From the NCBI GenBank assembly GCA_028598975.1, contig JAQRMU010000058.1, positions 1-40,842 of the forward strand: DNA of 40,842 nucleotides, written 5' to 3'. The notes under the pieces were generated by a model. It was given only the letters and a program-made list of their open reading frames with translations, searched no databases and was not told where the DNA came from. Below are positions 9,054 to 19,000 of the stretch, in pieces; positions within the stretch are counted from its first letter, which is position 1, and the number at the start of each line of letters is the position of its first letter. The DNA is from Gammaproteobacteria bacterium. GTDB lineage: Bacteria > Pseudomonadota > Gammaproteobacteria > Nitrosococcales > Methylophagaceae. The position numbers and the translations under genes were made by a program.

Positions 9054-9800
9054 TTAACCACATAATGCCTTTAATCTATCCATGTCTTGCAGTGAGATCG
9101 CTTTGCCGTCCAGTGTAATAAGGCCTTCTTCTTGAAAGCGAGAGAAGATTCTACTCACTGTTTCTACCGCCAAGCCAAGATGATTGGCAATATCGCCACG
9201 AGACATGCTCAATTGAAAGTCAGTGGCAGAAAAACCACGGTCATGGAATCGTTTCGATAATGATAATAAATAAGTGGCTAGCTTTTCTTTCGATGTTTTC
9301 TTACCCAGCAACAACATCAAACTTTTATCACCCGCAAGCTCTTTGCTTAAGCGTGTTAACAACTGAACTTGTAGTTGTGGCATCTCCTTGCCAATATCTT
9401 GCAAGCTGTCATAAGGTAGCTCACACACACTACTGCTTTCTAATGCTTTTGCTGTTGATTGATATGACTCATGATGAATCGCATCTAAACCAATAAACTC
9501 ACCAGGGAAATAAAACCCTGTCACTTGTTCTCGGCCATTACTTGTAGAAATCGTTGTTTTAAACGATCCTGAGCGCACAACGTATAATGATTTAAAGCTA
9601 TTTTCTTCAGAAAAAAGAGATTGACCACGCTTATAACCTTGACTGCGCGTAATAATCTCATCTAACTTATTGAGATCATTATTGTGCAAACCTAACGGTA
9701 GGCATAGGCGGTAAAGTGAGCAATCCTGACAAGCAACGTGATCATGTTCAATTTTTGCAAGGTCGTTAAACAGTGGCGTTACATTGTTTGATTGAGCCAT
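9054..9800 (-). CDS. fnr: FNR/ANR-type oxygen-sensing transcription regulator
   Basis: This 248-aa CRP/FNR-family protein carries the four cysteines that bind the oxygen-labile [4Fe-4S] cluster: C24, C27 and C33 (CQDCSLYRLC) and C126 (SSVCELP). A cyclic-nucleotide-like sensory domain is followed by a dimerisation helix and a C-terminal helix-turn-helix (SRGDIANHLGLAVETVSRIF, about residues 200-219). The recognition residues E213, S216 and R217 match those of E. coli FNR for the TTGAT half-site. It is the likely activator of the neighbouring ompW. It is divergent from hisB. The protein is of normal length and appears intact. Confidence 0.95.
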   Translation of the reverse strand: MAQSNNVTPLFNDLAKIEHDHVACQDCSLYRLCLPLGLHNNDLNKLDEIITRSQGYKRGQSLFSEENSFKSLYVVRSGSFKTTISTSNGREQVTGFYFPGEFIGLDAIHHESYQSTAKALESSSVCELPYDSLQDIGKEMPQLQVQLLTRLSKELAGDKSLMLLLGKKTSKEKLATYLLSLSKRFHDRGFSATDFQLSMSRGDIANHLGLAVETVSRIFSRFQEEGLITLDGKAISLQDMDRLKALCG

Positions 9801-9898
9801 TACACATCCTATCTATCAGTATGCACTAATGATACCCCTTCAAACCCGTCTCCGAAACAGTTATTATGTTTATTTATTTCTGACTTTCTGGAAAAACC

Positions 9899-10492
9899 AT
9901 GACATCTCGTAGCGCAACGGTTACGCGTAACACGCTTGAAACCCAAATTGAGGTCACCTTAAACCTTGATGGTAGCGGTCAATTAACGGCTGAAACAGGT
10001 GTGCCTTTTCTTGACCATATGATGGAGCAAATCGCCCGTCATGGCTTGTTTGACCTAACAGTCCACGCCAAAGGCGATCTCCACATTGATGCACATCATA
10101 CTGTTGAAGATATTGGCATCACAATTGGCCAAGCATTAAAACAAGCCCTTGGCGATAAAAAAGGTGTTGTACGCTACGGTCATGCTTATGTTCCGCTAGA
10201 TGAAGCATTATCTCGTGTTGTCTTAGATTTATCTGGCCGACCAGGCATAGAATTTGATGTAACATTCACTCGCGACAAGATTGGTGAGTTTGATGTTGAT
10301 TTGTTTTATGAATTCTTCCAAGGTTTAGTAAACCATGCTGGTCTAACATTACATATAGACTCAATCAAAGGCCGCAATGCCCACCATATTGCTGAAACAA
10401 TTTTCAAAGCATTTGGCCGCGCATTACGCATGGCTGTTACGCTTGATCAGCGGGCATTAGAGCAGTTACCATCAACCAAAGGTGCTTTATAG
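9899..10492 (+). CDS. hisB: Imidazoleglycerol-phosphate dehydratase
   Basis: This 197-aa monofunctional dehydratase performs the imidazoleglycerol-phosphate step of histidine biosynthesis. It has the metal-binding repeats [17 protein letters not shown] and [17 protein letters not shown], and the signature [16 protein letters not shown]. It lacks the N-terminal phosphatase domain found in enteric HisB. It is the first gene of a his run; hisG, hisD and hisC are not in the window. The ribosome-binding site is weak (TCTGGAAA). The 98-bp gap to fnr holds both divergent promoters. Confidence 0.97.
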   Translation: MTSRSATVTRNTLETQIEVTLNLDGSGQLTAETGVPFLDHMMEQIARHGLFDLTVHAKGDLHIDAHHTVEDIGITIGQALKQALGDKKGVVRYGHAYVPLDEALSRVVLDLSGRPGIEFDVTFTRDKIGEFDVDLFYEFFQGLVNHAGLTLHIDSIKGRNAHHIAETIFKAFGRALRMAVTLDQRALEQLPSTKGAL

Positions 10493-10564
10493 ATTTTTTG
10501 CGTATCAAGTTCGCCTTTTATTACGTAAAATAGTCTTTTAAACATAGGATACTCGGGTTAATTT

Positions 10565-11203
10565 ATGAGTCACATAGCTGTGATCGATTATGGCATGGGC
10601 AATTTGCGCTCTGTCTCAAAAGCACTAGAAACAGTTTCCAATGGCATACCCGTTGAAGTAACCGCTGATCCTGAACGCATTCTAAGCGCCAGCCATATTG
10701 TTTTCCCTGGTCAAGGTGCTATCCGAGCATGTCTTGGCGAAGTTCAACGTCTCGGCTTAACGGATGTTATTAAACAAGTCGCGGCTGAAAAACCTTTTTT
10801 AGGTATCTGTATTGGTATGCAGTTATTACTGACGCATAGTGATGAAAATAACGGTGTCGATGGCCTAGATATTTTTGCTGGCAATGTTCACCACTTTGAT
10901 CTCGAGCCAACTCAAGCGTTAAAAGTACCGCATATGGGGTGGAATCAAGTTCATCAAACCTCTGCACATCCTTTATGGAAAGACATTGAACAAGATAGTC
11001 GCTTCTATTTTGTGCATAGTTATTATGTTGATCCCGATGATGACGCTGTCACTGCGGCAACAACTGAATATCCAAATACATTTACATCTGCCATTTATAA
11101 AGACAATATCTTTGCTGTGCAATTTCATCCAGAGAAGAGTCACCATGCTGGCCTACAATTATTAAAAAACTTTTTAAACTGGGACGGACAGTCTCAAACA
11201 TAG
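10565..11203 (+). CDS. hisH: Imidazole glycerol phosphate synthase, glutamine amidotransferase subunit
   Basis: This 212-aa class I glutamine amidotransferase supplies ammonia to HisF to make imidazole glycerol phosphate and AICAR. The nucleophile is C82 in GICIGMQ (commonly GICLGMQ), and the catalytic His-Glu pair is in VQFHPEKSHHAG. It starts with VIDYGMGNLRSV, typical of HisH. It is separated from hisB by 72 bp and precedes hisA by 23 bp in the same operon. Confidence 0.97.
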   Translation: MSHIAVIDYGMGNLRSVSKALETVSNGIPVEVTADPERILSASHIVFPGQGAIRACLGEVQRLGLTDVIKQVAAEKPFLGICIGMQLLLTHSDENNGVDGLDIFAGNVHHFDLEPTQALKVPHMGWNQVHQTSAHPLWKDIEQDSRFYFVHSYYVDPDDDAVTAATTEYPNTFTSAIYKDNIFAVQFHPEKSHHAGLQLLKNFLNWDGQSQT

Positions 11204-11226
11204 TCTAAAAATATGGAGAACTCCTT

Positions 11227-11979
11227 ATGTTATTAATCCCTGCCATTGATCTAAAAGAAGGTCACTGTGTCCGTTTACGTCAGGGACGTATGGAAGATAA
11301 CACCGTCTTTTCAAAAGACCCTGTTGCTGTTGCAAGACAGTGGGTTGAAGCTGGTGCAAAACGTTTACACCTAGTTGATTTAGATGGTGCTTTTGCTGGC
11401 AAACCTGTTAACGCCGGAGTTATCCACGAGATCTGTAAAGAATTCCCTGATCTTGATGTACAAATCGGTGGCGGTATTCGTGATGAAGATACCATTCAAA
11501 CCTACTTAGAAGCCGGTGTTCGTTACGTTATAGTCGGAACAAAAGCAGTAAATGCACCACACTTTGTTGGTGATATTTGTGCTGAATTCCCAGGCCATAT
11601 TATTGTTGGCCTTGATGCAAAAGATGGCAAAGTAGCCATTGATGGCTGGTCAAAACTCTCTCACCACGATGTGACGGATATTGCTAAACACTTTGAACAA
11701 GATGGCGTTGAAGCTATTATCTACACTGATATTAGCCGTGATGGCATGATGCAAGGTGTCAACCTTGAATCAACACGTGATTTAGCACGTGCAATCAAGA
11801 TTCCTGTTATTGCATCAGGTGGCGTAACAGATTACAACGATGTTAAAGCCTTATGTCACTATGAAAGTGAAGGGGTTATGGGAGCAATTGTTGGTCGTGC
11901 TATTTATGAAGGCACGATTGATCTAGCCGAAGGCCAAGCATTAGCAGATCGCCTGAACCCACCACAAGATTATAGATAA
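11227..11979 (+). CDS. hisA: ProFAR isomerase
   Basis: This 250-aa TIM-barrel isomerase converts ProFAR to PRFAR in histidine synthesis. It starts [19 protein letters not shown] with the catalytic Asp in AIDL, has phosphate-binding [10 protein letters not shown] and [10 protein letters not shown], and the second catalytic Asp lies in [14 protein letters not shown]-terminal IPVIASGGV contributes the second phosphate site. A GGAG ribosome-binding site sits in a small hairpin just before the ATG. HisF starts 1 bp after its stop. Confidence 0.97.
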   Translation: MLLIPAIDLKEGHCVRLRQGRMEDNTVFSKDPVAVARQWVEAGAKRLHLVDLDGAFAGKPVNAGVIHEICKEFPDLDVQIGGGIRDEDTIQTYLEAGVRYVIVGTKAVNAPHFVGDICAEFPGHIIVGLDAKDGKVAIDGWSKLSHHDVTDIAKHFEQDGVEAIIYTDISRDGMMQGVNLESTRDLARAIKIPVIASGGVTDYNDVKALCHYESEGVMGAIVGRAIYEGTIDLAEGQALADRLNPPQDYR

Positions 11980-11980
11980 A

Positions 11981-12754
11981 ATGGGACTTGCAAAGCGTAT
12001 TATTCCTTGTCTTGATGTCGACAATGGTCGCGTTGTTAAAGGCGTGCAATTTGTTGATATTCGTGATGCTGGCGACCCTGTTGAGGTGGCCAAGCGCTAT
12101 AATGAACAGGGTGCTGATGAAATTACTTTTTTAGACATTAAAGCCACCCATGACAACCGTGACACCATGGAACATGTGGTTGAAGCTGTGGCAAGTCAAG
12201 TATTCATCCCACTAACTGTTGGCGGTGGTATTCGCACCGTTGATGATATTCGTCGTATGCTCAATGCCGGTGCTGACAAAGTTGGCATTAATTCAGCCGC
12301 AGTTACAAACCCTGAGTTTGTTCGTGAAGCGGCCGAGAAATTTGGCTCACAATGTATTGTTGTTGCCATTGATGCTAAACGTGTTTCAGCAGATGGTGAA
12401 CCAAAACGCTGGGAAATCTTCACCCACGGTGGTCGCAAAGAAACCGGAATTGATGCGATTGAGTGGTCTAAAAAGATGGTTGACCTTGGTGCTGGTGAAT
12501 TACTATTAACAAGCATGGATCGAGATGGTACAAAATCAGGGTTTGATTTAGATCTTACCCGTGCCGTAAGTGATGCTGTTGTTGTACCCGTTATTGCCTC
12601 TGGTGGTGTCGGTGAGTTACAAGATTTAACAGATGGTGTAAAACTAGGTCGTGCAGATGCAGTGCTAGCTGCCAGTATTTTTCACTTTGGCGAACATACA
12701 GTAGAAGAAGCCAAGCAACAAATGGCTAGCCAAGGTATTGAGGTTCGACTGTAA
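11981..12754 (+). CDS. hisF: Imidazole glycerol phosphate synthase, cyclase subunit
   Basis: This 257-aa TIM-barrel cyclase uses ammonia from HisH to form imidazole glycerol phosphate. It starts [20 protein letters not shown] with the catalytic Asp, has [17 protein letters not shown], and contains the second catalytic Asp in [15 protein letters not shown]. The phosphate-binding PVIASGGVG is present. Its stop overlaps the hisI start by one base (TAATG), which points to translational coupling. Length is normal. Confidence 0.98.
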   Translation: MGLAKRIIPCLDVDNGRVVKGVQFVDIRDAGDPVEVAKRYNEQGADEITFLDIKATHDNRDTMEHVVEAVASQVFIPLTVGGGIRTVDDIRRMLNAGADKVGINSAAVTNPEFVREAAEKFGSQCIVVAIDAKRVSADGEPKRWEIFTHGGRKETGIDAIEWSKKMVDLGAGELLLTSMDRDGTKSGFDLDLTRAVSDAVVVPVIASGGVGELQDLTDGVKLGRADAVLAASIFHFGEHTVEEAKQQMASQGIEVRL

Positions 12755-13134
12755 TGGACTTCTTAGACCAAGTGAAATGGAATGATGCCGGCTTAGCTCC
12801 TGTTATCACTCAAGAATTTGCAACAAAGCAAGTACTCACTTTAGCTTGGATGAATAAAGAGTCATTACGACTTACGGTTGAAACAGGTCATGCTGTTTAT
12901 TGGTCCCGTTCTCGTCAAAAACTTTGGCACAAAGGTGAAGAGTCGGGCAACCAGCAACTTATAAAGTCACTTCGTTTAGACTGTGATAATGATGCCATTT
13001 TGATCGAAGTTGAACAAAAGGGTGGCATTGCCTGTCATACTGGACGTCACCATTGTTTTTACCAACAGCTTGTTGATGGGCAATGGCAGACAATCGAAAA
13101 GGTTTTGAAAGATCCTAAAGAGATGTATAGCTGA
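12754..13134 (+). CDS. hisI: Phosphoribosyl-AMP cyclohydrolase
   Basis: This 126-aa zinc enzyme opens the adenine ring of PR-AMP. Conserved blocks are VLTLAWMNKESL, AVYWSRSRQKLWHKGEESGN, LRLDCDNDAILIEVEQ and GIACHTGRHHCFY, which include the zinc-ligand cysteines and the metal-binding Asp residues. It is monofunctional; hisE is a separate gene after a 131-bp gap occupied by a palindromic repeat. In E. coli the two activities are fused. Confidence 0.96.
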   Translation: MDFLDQVKWNDAGLAPVITQEFATKQVLTLAWMNKESLRLTVETGHAVYWSRSRQKLWHKGEESGNQQLIKSLRLDCDNDAILIEVEQKGGIACHTGRHHCFYQQLVDGQWQTIEKVLKDPKEMYS

Positions 13135-13154
13135 TAAGCTATATTTACCAAGAT

Positions 13155-13233
13155 CGTCATTCCCGTGAAAACGGGAATCCATGGATAGTCGCACTATCTA
13201 CGGTCCATGGCCCCCCGCATACGCGAGGATGAC
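13155..13233. repeat. Composite palindromic repeat between hisI and hisE
   Basis: CGTCATTCCCGTGAAAACGG forms the first hairpin. A spacer with CCATGGATAG...CTA.CGGTCCATGG adds a second inverted pair, and the end CCCCGCATACGCGAGGATGA closes it. The ends are inverted copies. It sits inside the his operon. Confidence 0.8.
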
Positions 13234-13265
13234 CAAAAAGTATTTAAGTGGTAATCGGTATTATT

Positions 13266-13586
13266 ATGAATGATGTTCTAAATAAATTAGCTGACGTTCT
13301 GGAAGCGCGTAAACAGGCTGATCCTGAAAGCTCTTATGTTGCCAGCCTGTACCATAAGGGTACAGATACCATTCTTAAAAAGTTAGGTGAAGAAGCAACA
13401 GAGACCGTTATTGCTGGTAAGGGCGGCGATCGTGACGAGATCATCTACGAAACTGCTGACTTATGGTTCCACAGCTTAGTCTTACTTGCTCACAATGATA
13501 TTAGTCCTCAAGTCATTCTTGATGAGCTTGATCGACGTTTTGGTTTATCTGGCATTGAAGAAAAAGAAAGCCGAGGGAATAAATAA
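13266..13586 (+). CDS. hisE: Phosphoribosyl-ATP pyrophosphatase
   Basis: This 106-aa all-alpha pyrophosphohydrolase removes pyrophosphate from PR-ATP. The MazG-like motifs are [15 protein letters not shown] and [18 protein letters not shown], which hold the Mg-binding acidic residues. The track start is GTG 13248, but family length and the usual start favour ATG 13266 ([16 protein letters not shown]). No strong ribosome-binding site is visible for either. Its stop overlaps the next gene by one base (TAATG). Confidence 0.94.
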   Translation: MNDVLNKLADVLEARKQADPESSYVASLYHKGTDTILKKLGEEATETVIAGKGGDRDEIIYETADLWFHSLVLLAHNDISPQVILDELDRRFGLSGIEEKESRGNK

Positions 13587-13924
13587 TGTCTGACTGTCTG
13601 TTTTGCAAGATTGTTGCAGGAGAAATCCCATCTTCAAAAGTATATGAAGATGAACAACTCTTCGTCTTTAAAGATATCAACCCCAAGGCAGCAGTTCATT
13701 TATTAGTGGTCCCCAAAATTCATCTTGATAGCCTCGATGATGTAACATCTGAACACCACGATCTCATTGCGAAGATGATGCTCAAACTCCCCGAACTTGC
13801 TCGTTCACAAGGCTTAGAAAATGGGTTCCGTACCATTATTAATACCGGCCCAGATGGTGGACAAGAAGTAGGGCATTTACATATTCATATTTTGGGCGGC
13901 CTCGGTCTGCCCGGCTTTAATTAG
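13586..13924 (+). CDS. HIT family nucleotide hydrolase (HinT-like)
   Basis: This 112-aa histidine-triad protein is related to HinT, a purine nucleoside phosphoramidase. The start CLFCKIVAGEIPSSKVYED and the catalytic HLHIHILGG near residue 98 are typical. Its cellular substrate is uncertain. It is translationally coupled to hisE by a one-base overlap and followed 9 bp later by tatA, whose ribosome-binding site overlaps its stop (TTAGGAG). The hisE-HIT-tat order occurs in related gammaproteobacteria. Confidence 0.92.
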   Translation: MSDCLFCKIVAGEIPSSKVYEDEQLFVFKDINPKAAVHLLVVPKIHLDSLDDVTSEHHDLIAKMMLKLPELARSQGLENGFRTIINTGPDGGQEVGHLHIHILGGLGLPGFN

Positions 13925-13933
13925 GAGTACAAC

Positions 13934-14170
13934 ATGGGATTAGGCGGCATTAGCATTTGGCAATTACTCATTGTTTTAGTCATTATCATTTTATTGTTCG
14001 GCACTAAAAAACTACGCTCTTTAGGCGGTGATTTAGGTAGCGCAATCAAAAGCTTCAAACAATCAGTGCGTGAGGGTGAAGATTCTGTTGATAAGAATGA
14101 TGCATCCATTAGCCATTCAGATGATAACGTGCAAAATAAAACCACTGAAAAAGACACACACTCGAGCTAA
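13934..14170 (+). CDS. tatA: Sec-independent protein translocase subunit TatA
   Basis: This 78-aa pore-forming subunit of the twin-arginine translocase has a single N-terminal transmembrane helix ([18 protein letters not shown]), then the hinge and amphipathic helix with the signature [21 protein letters not shown], and a polar acidic tail. Its AGGAG ribosome-binding site overlaps the preceding stop codon. tatB follows after 5 bp. Confidence 0.96.
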   Translation: MGLGGISIWQLLIVLVIIILLFGTKKLRSLGGDLGSAIKSFKQSVREGEDSVDKNDASISHSDDNVQNKTTEKDTHSS

Positions 14171-14175
14171 ATACA

Positions 14176-14487
14176 GTGTTTGATATCGGTTTCTGGGAAT
14201 TACTACTTATTGCCATCGTTGCATTAGTTGTTGTTGGGCCTGAACGCTTACCAAAACTGATTCGCGTCGTGGGATTGTGGGTTGGCAAAGCCAATGCGTC
14301 CGTACAATCTATCCGTAGTGAAATTTCACGCGAACTGCGTGCAGAAGAACTAAAACAAGCGCTAAATAAAACCGTATTAGAAAGTGAACAATCAATTAAT
14401 GCACTAAAAACATCTGTTGATCTCACTGAAGTCGACAGTGCAAAAACAGCAGATAAAACAATAAAAGATAACAATGGCAACGGATAA
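14176..14487 (+). CDS. tatB: Sec-independent protein translocase subunit TatB
   Basis: This 103-aa TatB forms the Tat substrate receptor with TatC. It starts from GTG: MFDIGFWELLLIAIVALVVV, followed by GPERLPKLIR, the TatB signature. A long amphipathic, charged helix follows. Its end overlaps tatC by 14 bp, so translation of the two is probably coupled. Confidence 0.95.
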   Translation: MFDIGFWELLLIAIVALVVVGPERLPKLIRVVGLWVGKANASVQSIRSEISRELRAEELKQALNKTVLESEQSINALKTSVDLTEVDSAKTADKTIKDNNGNG

Positions 14488-15202
14488 TCAACAACCGTTA
14501 ATTTCACACCTTATAGAGCTTCGAGATCGTCTACTACGAGGCGTTCTAGCCGTGCTAATTATTGCGGCTTGCTTATTGCCTTTTTCCAATGACTTGTATC
14601 ACTTCTTGTCTGAACCTCTTTTACGTCACCTGCCAGAAACCAGCACCATGATTGCTACAGAAGTAGCCTCACCGTTTCTGATTCCTTTTAAACTTACGCT
14701 AAGTGTTGCAATATTATTAGCAATTCCTATCTTGTTATATCAACTATGGGCATTTATTGCGCCCGGCTTATATGATAATGAACGAAAACTCGTCTTTCCC
14801 TTACTCTTTGCCAGCACAACGCTATTTTTCTTGGGAATTATCTTTGCTTACTATGTCGTTTTTCCACTGATCTTTGGTTTTTTGACCCAAGCCGCACCTG
14901 AAGGAGTGGCGGTGATGACTGATATCAGTAGTTATTTAGACTTTGTATTAAAACTATTTTTCGCCTTTGGCATTGCATTTGAAGTGCCTATAGCCACCTT
15001 AATCCTTATTTGGACTGGTGCGTCGACGGTTGAGAGTTTGGCAGAAAAACGACCCTACATCATTGTTGGTGCTTTTGTAATAGGTATGTTGCTGACACCG
15101 CCAGACATCATATCCCAAACCTTATTAGCATTGCCTGTTTGGTTACTCTTTGAACTTGGCTTATTGTGTTCTCGCTGGTTACCAAAGAAAGTTACTGATT
15201 AA
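14474..15202 (+). CDS. tatC: Sec-independent protein translocase subunit TatC
   Basis: This 242-aa polytopic inner-membrane protein recognises twin-arginine signal peptides. The N-terminal cytoplasmic motif SHLIELRDRLLRG is present. About six transmembrane helices can be traced, with the conserved FIAPGLYDNERKLVFPLL segment and periplasmic loops. Length is slightly short but within the family range. It ends the tatABC operon; palindromic repeats follow. Confidence 0.96.
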   Translation: MATDNQQPLISHLIELRDRLLRGVLAVLIIAACLLPFSNDLYHFLSEPLLRHLPETSTMIATEVASPFLIPFKLTLSVAILLAIPILLYQLWAFIAPGLYDNERKLVFPLLFASTTLFFLGIIFAYYVVFPLIFGFLTQAAPEGVAVMTDISSYLDFVLKLFFAFGIAFEVPIATLILIWTGASTVESLAEKRPYIIVGAFVIGMLLTPPDIISQTLLALPVWLLFELGLLCSRWLPKKVTD

Positions 15203-15214
15203 AGTACGACTCGC

Positions 15215-15310
15215 TGTAGCGAGGGGATTTATCCCCGAATGGGTTGTGGAAAATACATAGACGACTATTCTCTTTTAGGCTTTTATTCGCGGCTAAAGTC
15301 CGCTCCTACA
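15215..15310. repeat. Second palindromic repeat family, uninterrupted copy
   Basis: TGTAGCGAGGGGATTTATCC leads to GAATGGGTTGTGGA, then after about 40 bp to TTCGCGGCTAAAGTCCGCTC. Read inverted, both arms match the arms at 7884-8125, but without the 150-bp insertion. It fills most of the tatC to pentapeptide-gene gap and may help end both convergent transcripts. Confidence 0.8.
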
Positions 15311-15355
15311 TACCAGCCCAATTATAGGATAATACCGCGAATCACGAATAACCAC

Positions 15356-15700
15356 CTAGGTGTTATAACGTAAGCGAATGCCGTGTTCTAATGATAATAA
15401 CAACTCTTCAGCACGTATTTCTCGAGGAAAGTAAGCCCCCGATATTTTCGCACCATGAATACTTGCACCCTCTAAGCTGTCACAGTTTGAGAAATCAACA
15501 CCGCGTAAATCAGCTTGGCGGAAATAGCTATCAGAAAAATCAAGACCATTTGTAACTAGCCCTGATAAATTGATATGGCGAAAATCACAGCCTGTTAACT
15601 GCGCTTGTTCGCCAGCAGCGATTCGTTGATTAAATTCTGCCACCTTGCCCTCACGTAAAAGGCGGTAGAGGGGATCATCTGAAATAATGGGTGCAGCCAT
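15356..15700 (-). CDS. Pentapeptide-repeat protein
   Basis: This 114-aa protein has a short helical N-terminus (LYRLLREGKVAEFNQRI) followed by about eight pentapeptide-like units of the A(D/N)LxX type, such as LTGCDFRHINLSGLV, SYFRQADLRGVDFSN and LEGASIHGAKISGAYF. These would form a small right-handed quadrilateral beta-helix. There is no signal peptide. Function is unknown; small proteins of this kind occur beside many gammaproteobacterial housekeeping genes. It is 17 bp downstream of the 82-aa ORF on the same strand. Confidence 0.8.
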   Translation of the reverse strand: MAAPIISDDPLYRLLREGKVAEFNQRIAAGEQAQLTGCDFRHINLSGLVTNGLDFSDSYFRQADLRGVDFSNCDSLEGASIHGAKISGAYFPREIRAEELLLSLEHGIRLRYNT

Positions 15701-15717
15701 TCATAGGGTTCCTTAAT

Positions 15718-15966
15718 TTAAGCTGTAATATCAATACTAGCACCGGGATTGTTAGTATCAATTCCCGTTGCAGCCGTCTCTTCTGCCTGGCTAACCACCT
15801 CTGCACTGCTCACTGTTGTTGAAGATTGTTCCGTTGCCGTTACAGTACTTTGTGTTTCACTCGTTTCTTGTGCTTGAGTTTCTCGACCTTCTAAGTCACG
15901 TTCACGACTCAAAGGGTTCGTTAATGTCGGTTGACCACTTAATGGTGAAATACCTGGAATTTCCAT
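15718..15966 (-). CDS. Hypothetical Ser/Thr/Glu-rich 82-aa protein
   Basis: This small acidic protein is rich in Thr, Ser, Glu and Gln and is probably disordered in its middle part (ETQAQETSETQSTVTATEQS). It starts MEIPGISPLSGQPTLTNPLS and ends NNPGASIDITA. A strong AGGAG ribosome-binding site 7 bp before the ATG supports expression. It has no signal peptide or transmembrane segment. The NPG...ID(I/V)TA ending is seen in some small motility-associated proteins, but I cannot assign a family. It lies 89 bp downstream of pilY1. Confidence 0.6.
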   Translation of the reverse strand: MEIPGISPLSGQPTLTNPLSRERDLEGRETQAQETSETQSTVTATEQSSTTVSSAEVVSQAEETAATGIDTNNPGASIDITA

Positions 15967-16055
15967 GATTCACTCCTAATTCAATTAACAAAAGTAAGTG
16001 CTAGTAAATGAGTGTAGCAAATAAAATACTCCATCTCCTAATTAACTTATTTCAA

Positions 16056-19000
16056 TTAATCTAATTGAATCCAACTTTGGCGACCAAGCCCTTCACCACC
16101 TGATGTGCCGCTTGATGCGCCACAAATACCAGCCGTACAATTTGACTCACCAGTATTGACACTACTAGAAATACCAATTTTAGCAGTACTACGATCAGCA
16201 ATCGATATCCCACTTCCATTCGGCCCACTAATTATAACCGGCAAGCTTGGAATGCCTGTTGTTGATCTCACACCACTTGCCGTTGTTGAGCGTGAGCTAC
16301 CACCACTCTCCGTCCAGTCTGCATAATCATCAGAAGTGAAAGTACCATTACCCGTAACATCAAAAGAAGCCTCTTCATGGCGAGCACCATTTGAAGAATT
16401 TAATGACATTAACCAACCACTACCACCACCATCACACGCATCTGTGGCTGGTAATAACGTTGAATATAAAACTGAACGACCATAAAGGACAGCTTTTGAT
16501 ACAACTCTTTCACCATAATTACCGGCGGGCACTGGAGGAGCAACGACCGAATCTCCAGGATTTAAAAGGTTCAAATACCAACCATGATCATCAATATGAC
16601 TTTGCCAACCAGAATCGCCTACTTGCACCTCGGGATCATCTAACCATGCAATTTCATTGGAAGAGGTCACTCTAAGATCAGCAGCTGCCGTAGCGTGACC
16701 CACTTCCGCCTCAACGACTTGCTCTAATAAATCAGACGATGAAAGTCCAGAACACTCACCATCACTGCAGTCCCAAATAGCATAAATACTTTGTGTATCT
16801 TGCCCATCCGCATCATTATCATTTAGTCTAAAGAATTGTCCTGTACCAAAGTGTAATAAATAACCAGCAAGAGCACCAAGAGGATGTTCCTGAACTGCTA
16901 TTTTCTGAGTAATAGGTTGCGCTGTATTTGCAGTGAATATTTTTGTCGCACTCCAAGAGTTTGAATTAGAAGCACTGATATCAAAGCTCCATACATTACC
17001 CAGCAAATCACCTGCATAAACCTTATCCGCAATTAAATCACCATCAGTATCAAGCACTGTTGGTGATGATAATCCATTCGGCGTATCAGTATCACCAACC
17101 CCTGTATCAATCTCAGCGATTATCGCACCCGTTTTAATATTGATGACATACAAGACCGCTTTTCCAGTAGTGCTATCGTAGCCATTGCCAAAGATAGCGC
17201 CCCACACCGATTCACCTTTATTTAGCTTAACAACGATAGGCTTGCTAAAGCTATACCCCATATCAGCGCTATTAGAATCGCTAAACTCCCACAATGCAAT
17301 AGGTGCTTGATTTGCTGGTGCATTGGTAATATCTAAGGCATACACCCCTTTACCGCCTGCCCCCAAGCCACCCACCAATGTAGTATGCCAAGCATTATCA
17401 AAGTAAGCATCGCCTACTGTTGGTGTTGCATCCACAAAGTACTTATGAACGAACGGTTGGGTTGCCGTGTTTTTATGTGTTAAAGAATTAAGCCGTGGTA
17501 TCAACATTTTAGGAATGTAAGCAAATAATTCATTACCTTTATCTGCGTCAGTTGACGCATCAAAGGCATGTAACATACCATCATTCGCACCAACATAAAC
17601 GGTCGGTATTCGATGAATATAATCTTTTCTAAACTCAGCGTAATCCCCCTCTAAAGAGAAATAGGGTGATTTTGGCTCAGCAACAAACGTCGCTTCACTA
17701 TGAACAATATCACCCAACTTATTACCTGTTCTATCTCGGAACTGAGCACTATCTTCCCCGCGAATATAATCAAGCTGAGCTTGTGCATATTCTGTCGAAG
17801 CTGAATCAATCGTATATGTCGTCTTAGGCCATGCTTTACGCAACTCATTCACTTGTTCTGCATCTAAAGAGGGAAGTAAAAATGGAACCGTGTCGCCTGC
17901 AGTATTCATCGTAAATATTTTACGATCAGCAGAATCTCTATTCTTTAGTTTTGTCTTAGCACTCCATTCAGAAGAGAGTAATGAGGCCGTCATCTGATTA
18001 AGTGGGAACGATCGTACATCACCACTCCAATCACCACTGTTAAACGTTGTCTGGAAAAGACGGGTACGTGGCGATAAAGCATTGGAATTAACACTCACAG
18101 CACTACCTGACCCCTCGACCGCTGTTGCAAACAAAATAGCAGCATTAAGTTTTTCAATCAGCTCTGTCGGGTTTTTAGCATTGAGGTATAACCCTCGGCT
18201 GTTATAAGCGGCATGCCATAAATCATTAATTTTATTTTGACTATTACCGACCGGGTTCCCCCAATCACTGGATTCAGTATAGGAAAGAGCACCGCTTGCA
18301 TCTGCAGTACCAGGCCAACCATCACCATCAGGATCAGTCAAGCTACCCGTCACACCAAAACCAATACCAATTGTTGTTAAATGTTGCTGATTATTGGTAT
18401 CAAACGAATCGACAGGCACCTCATTTGCCAATAATGGGTGAAGATCTTCGTCATAATATTTTTTAGCCACATCCGCTAAGGTCGCCGCATAACCATCACC
18501 ATCTTCATCACTAATTCCTAAAGGGCTCACACCAGACCAATAGCCATCAGTCAGCATTAAAGCAAAGTTCTTCTGACAAATTTCAATAATAGGGCTGTCA
18601 TCATACGGCGATGCAAGCTCACCCTTAAAATATTTACCAACACGATCCAGCGCTCCGCGTAATGGTGTGCCTGCTTGTTTCCACACATACGAATACAAGC
18701 TATCTCTTATACCTTCATTATGTGTAGCATAATCTACGCCGTTCGATGGCATTTCTATAAATAGATTCGATACCCCAGCCTCTGCCGAAGTCACATTCAA
18801 GCCATAACGTAAGTCAGGCAAGCTCTCCAATAAACTTGCAACCGCTCCTTTTGCAACAAAAGAACGACGACGGCTATATTGATACCAGTTCGCTGCATTC
18901 TGCTGTACTTGCTCCACTGTTTTACAGTGGCCTGAATTATCTGGATCTTCGCCCAATATAGCAATGCAATCAGCATTCGTCTTATAAGTAGAATAATTTT

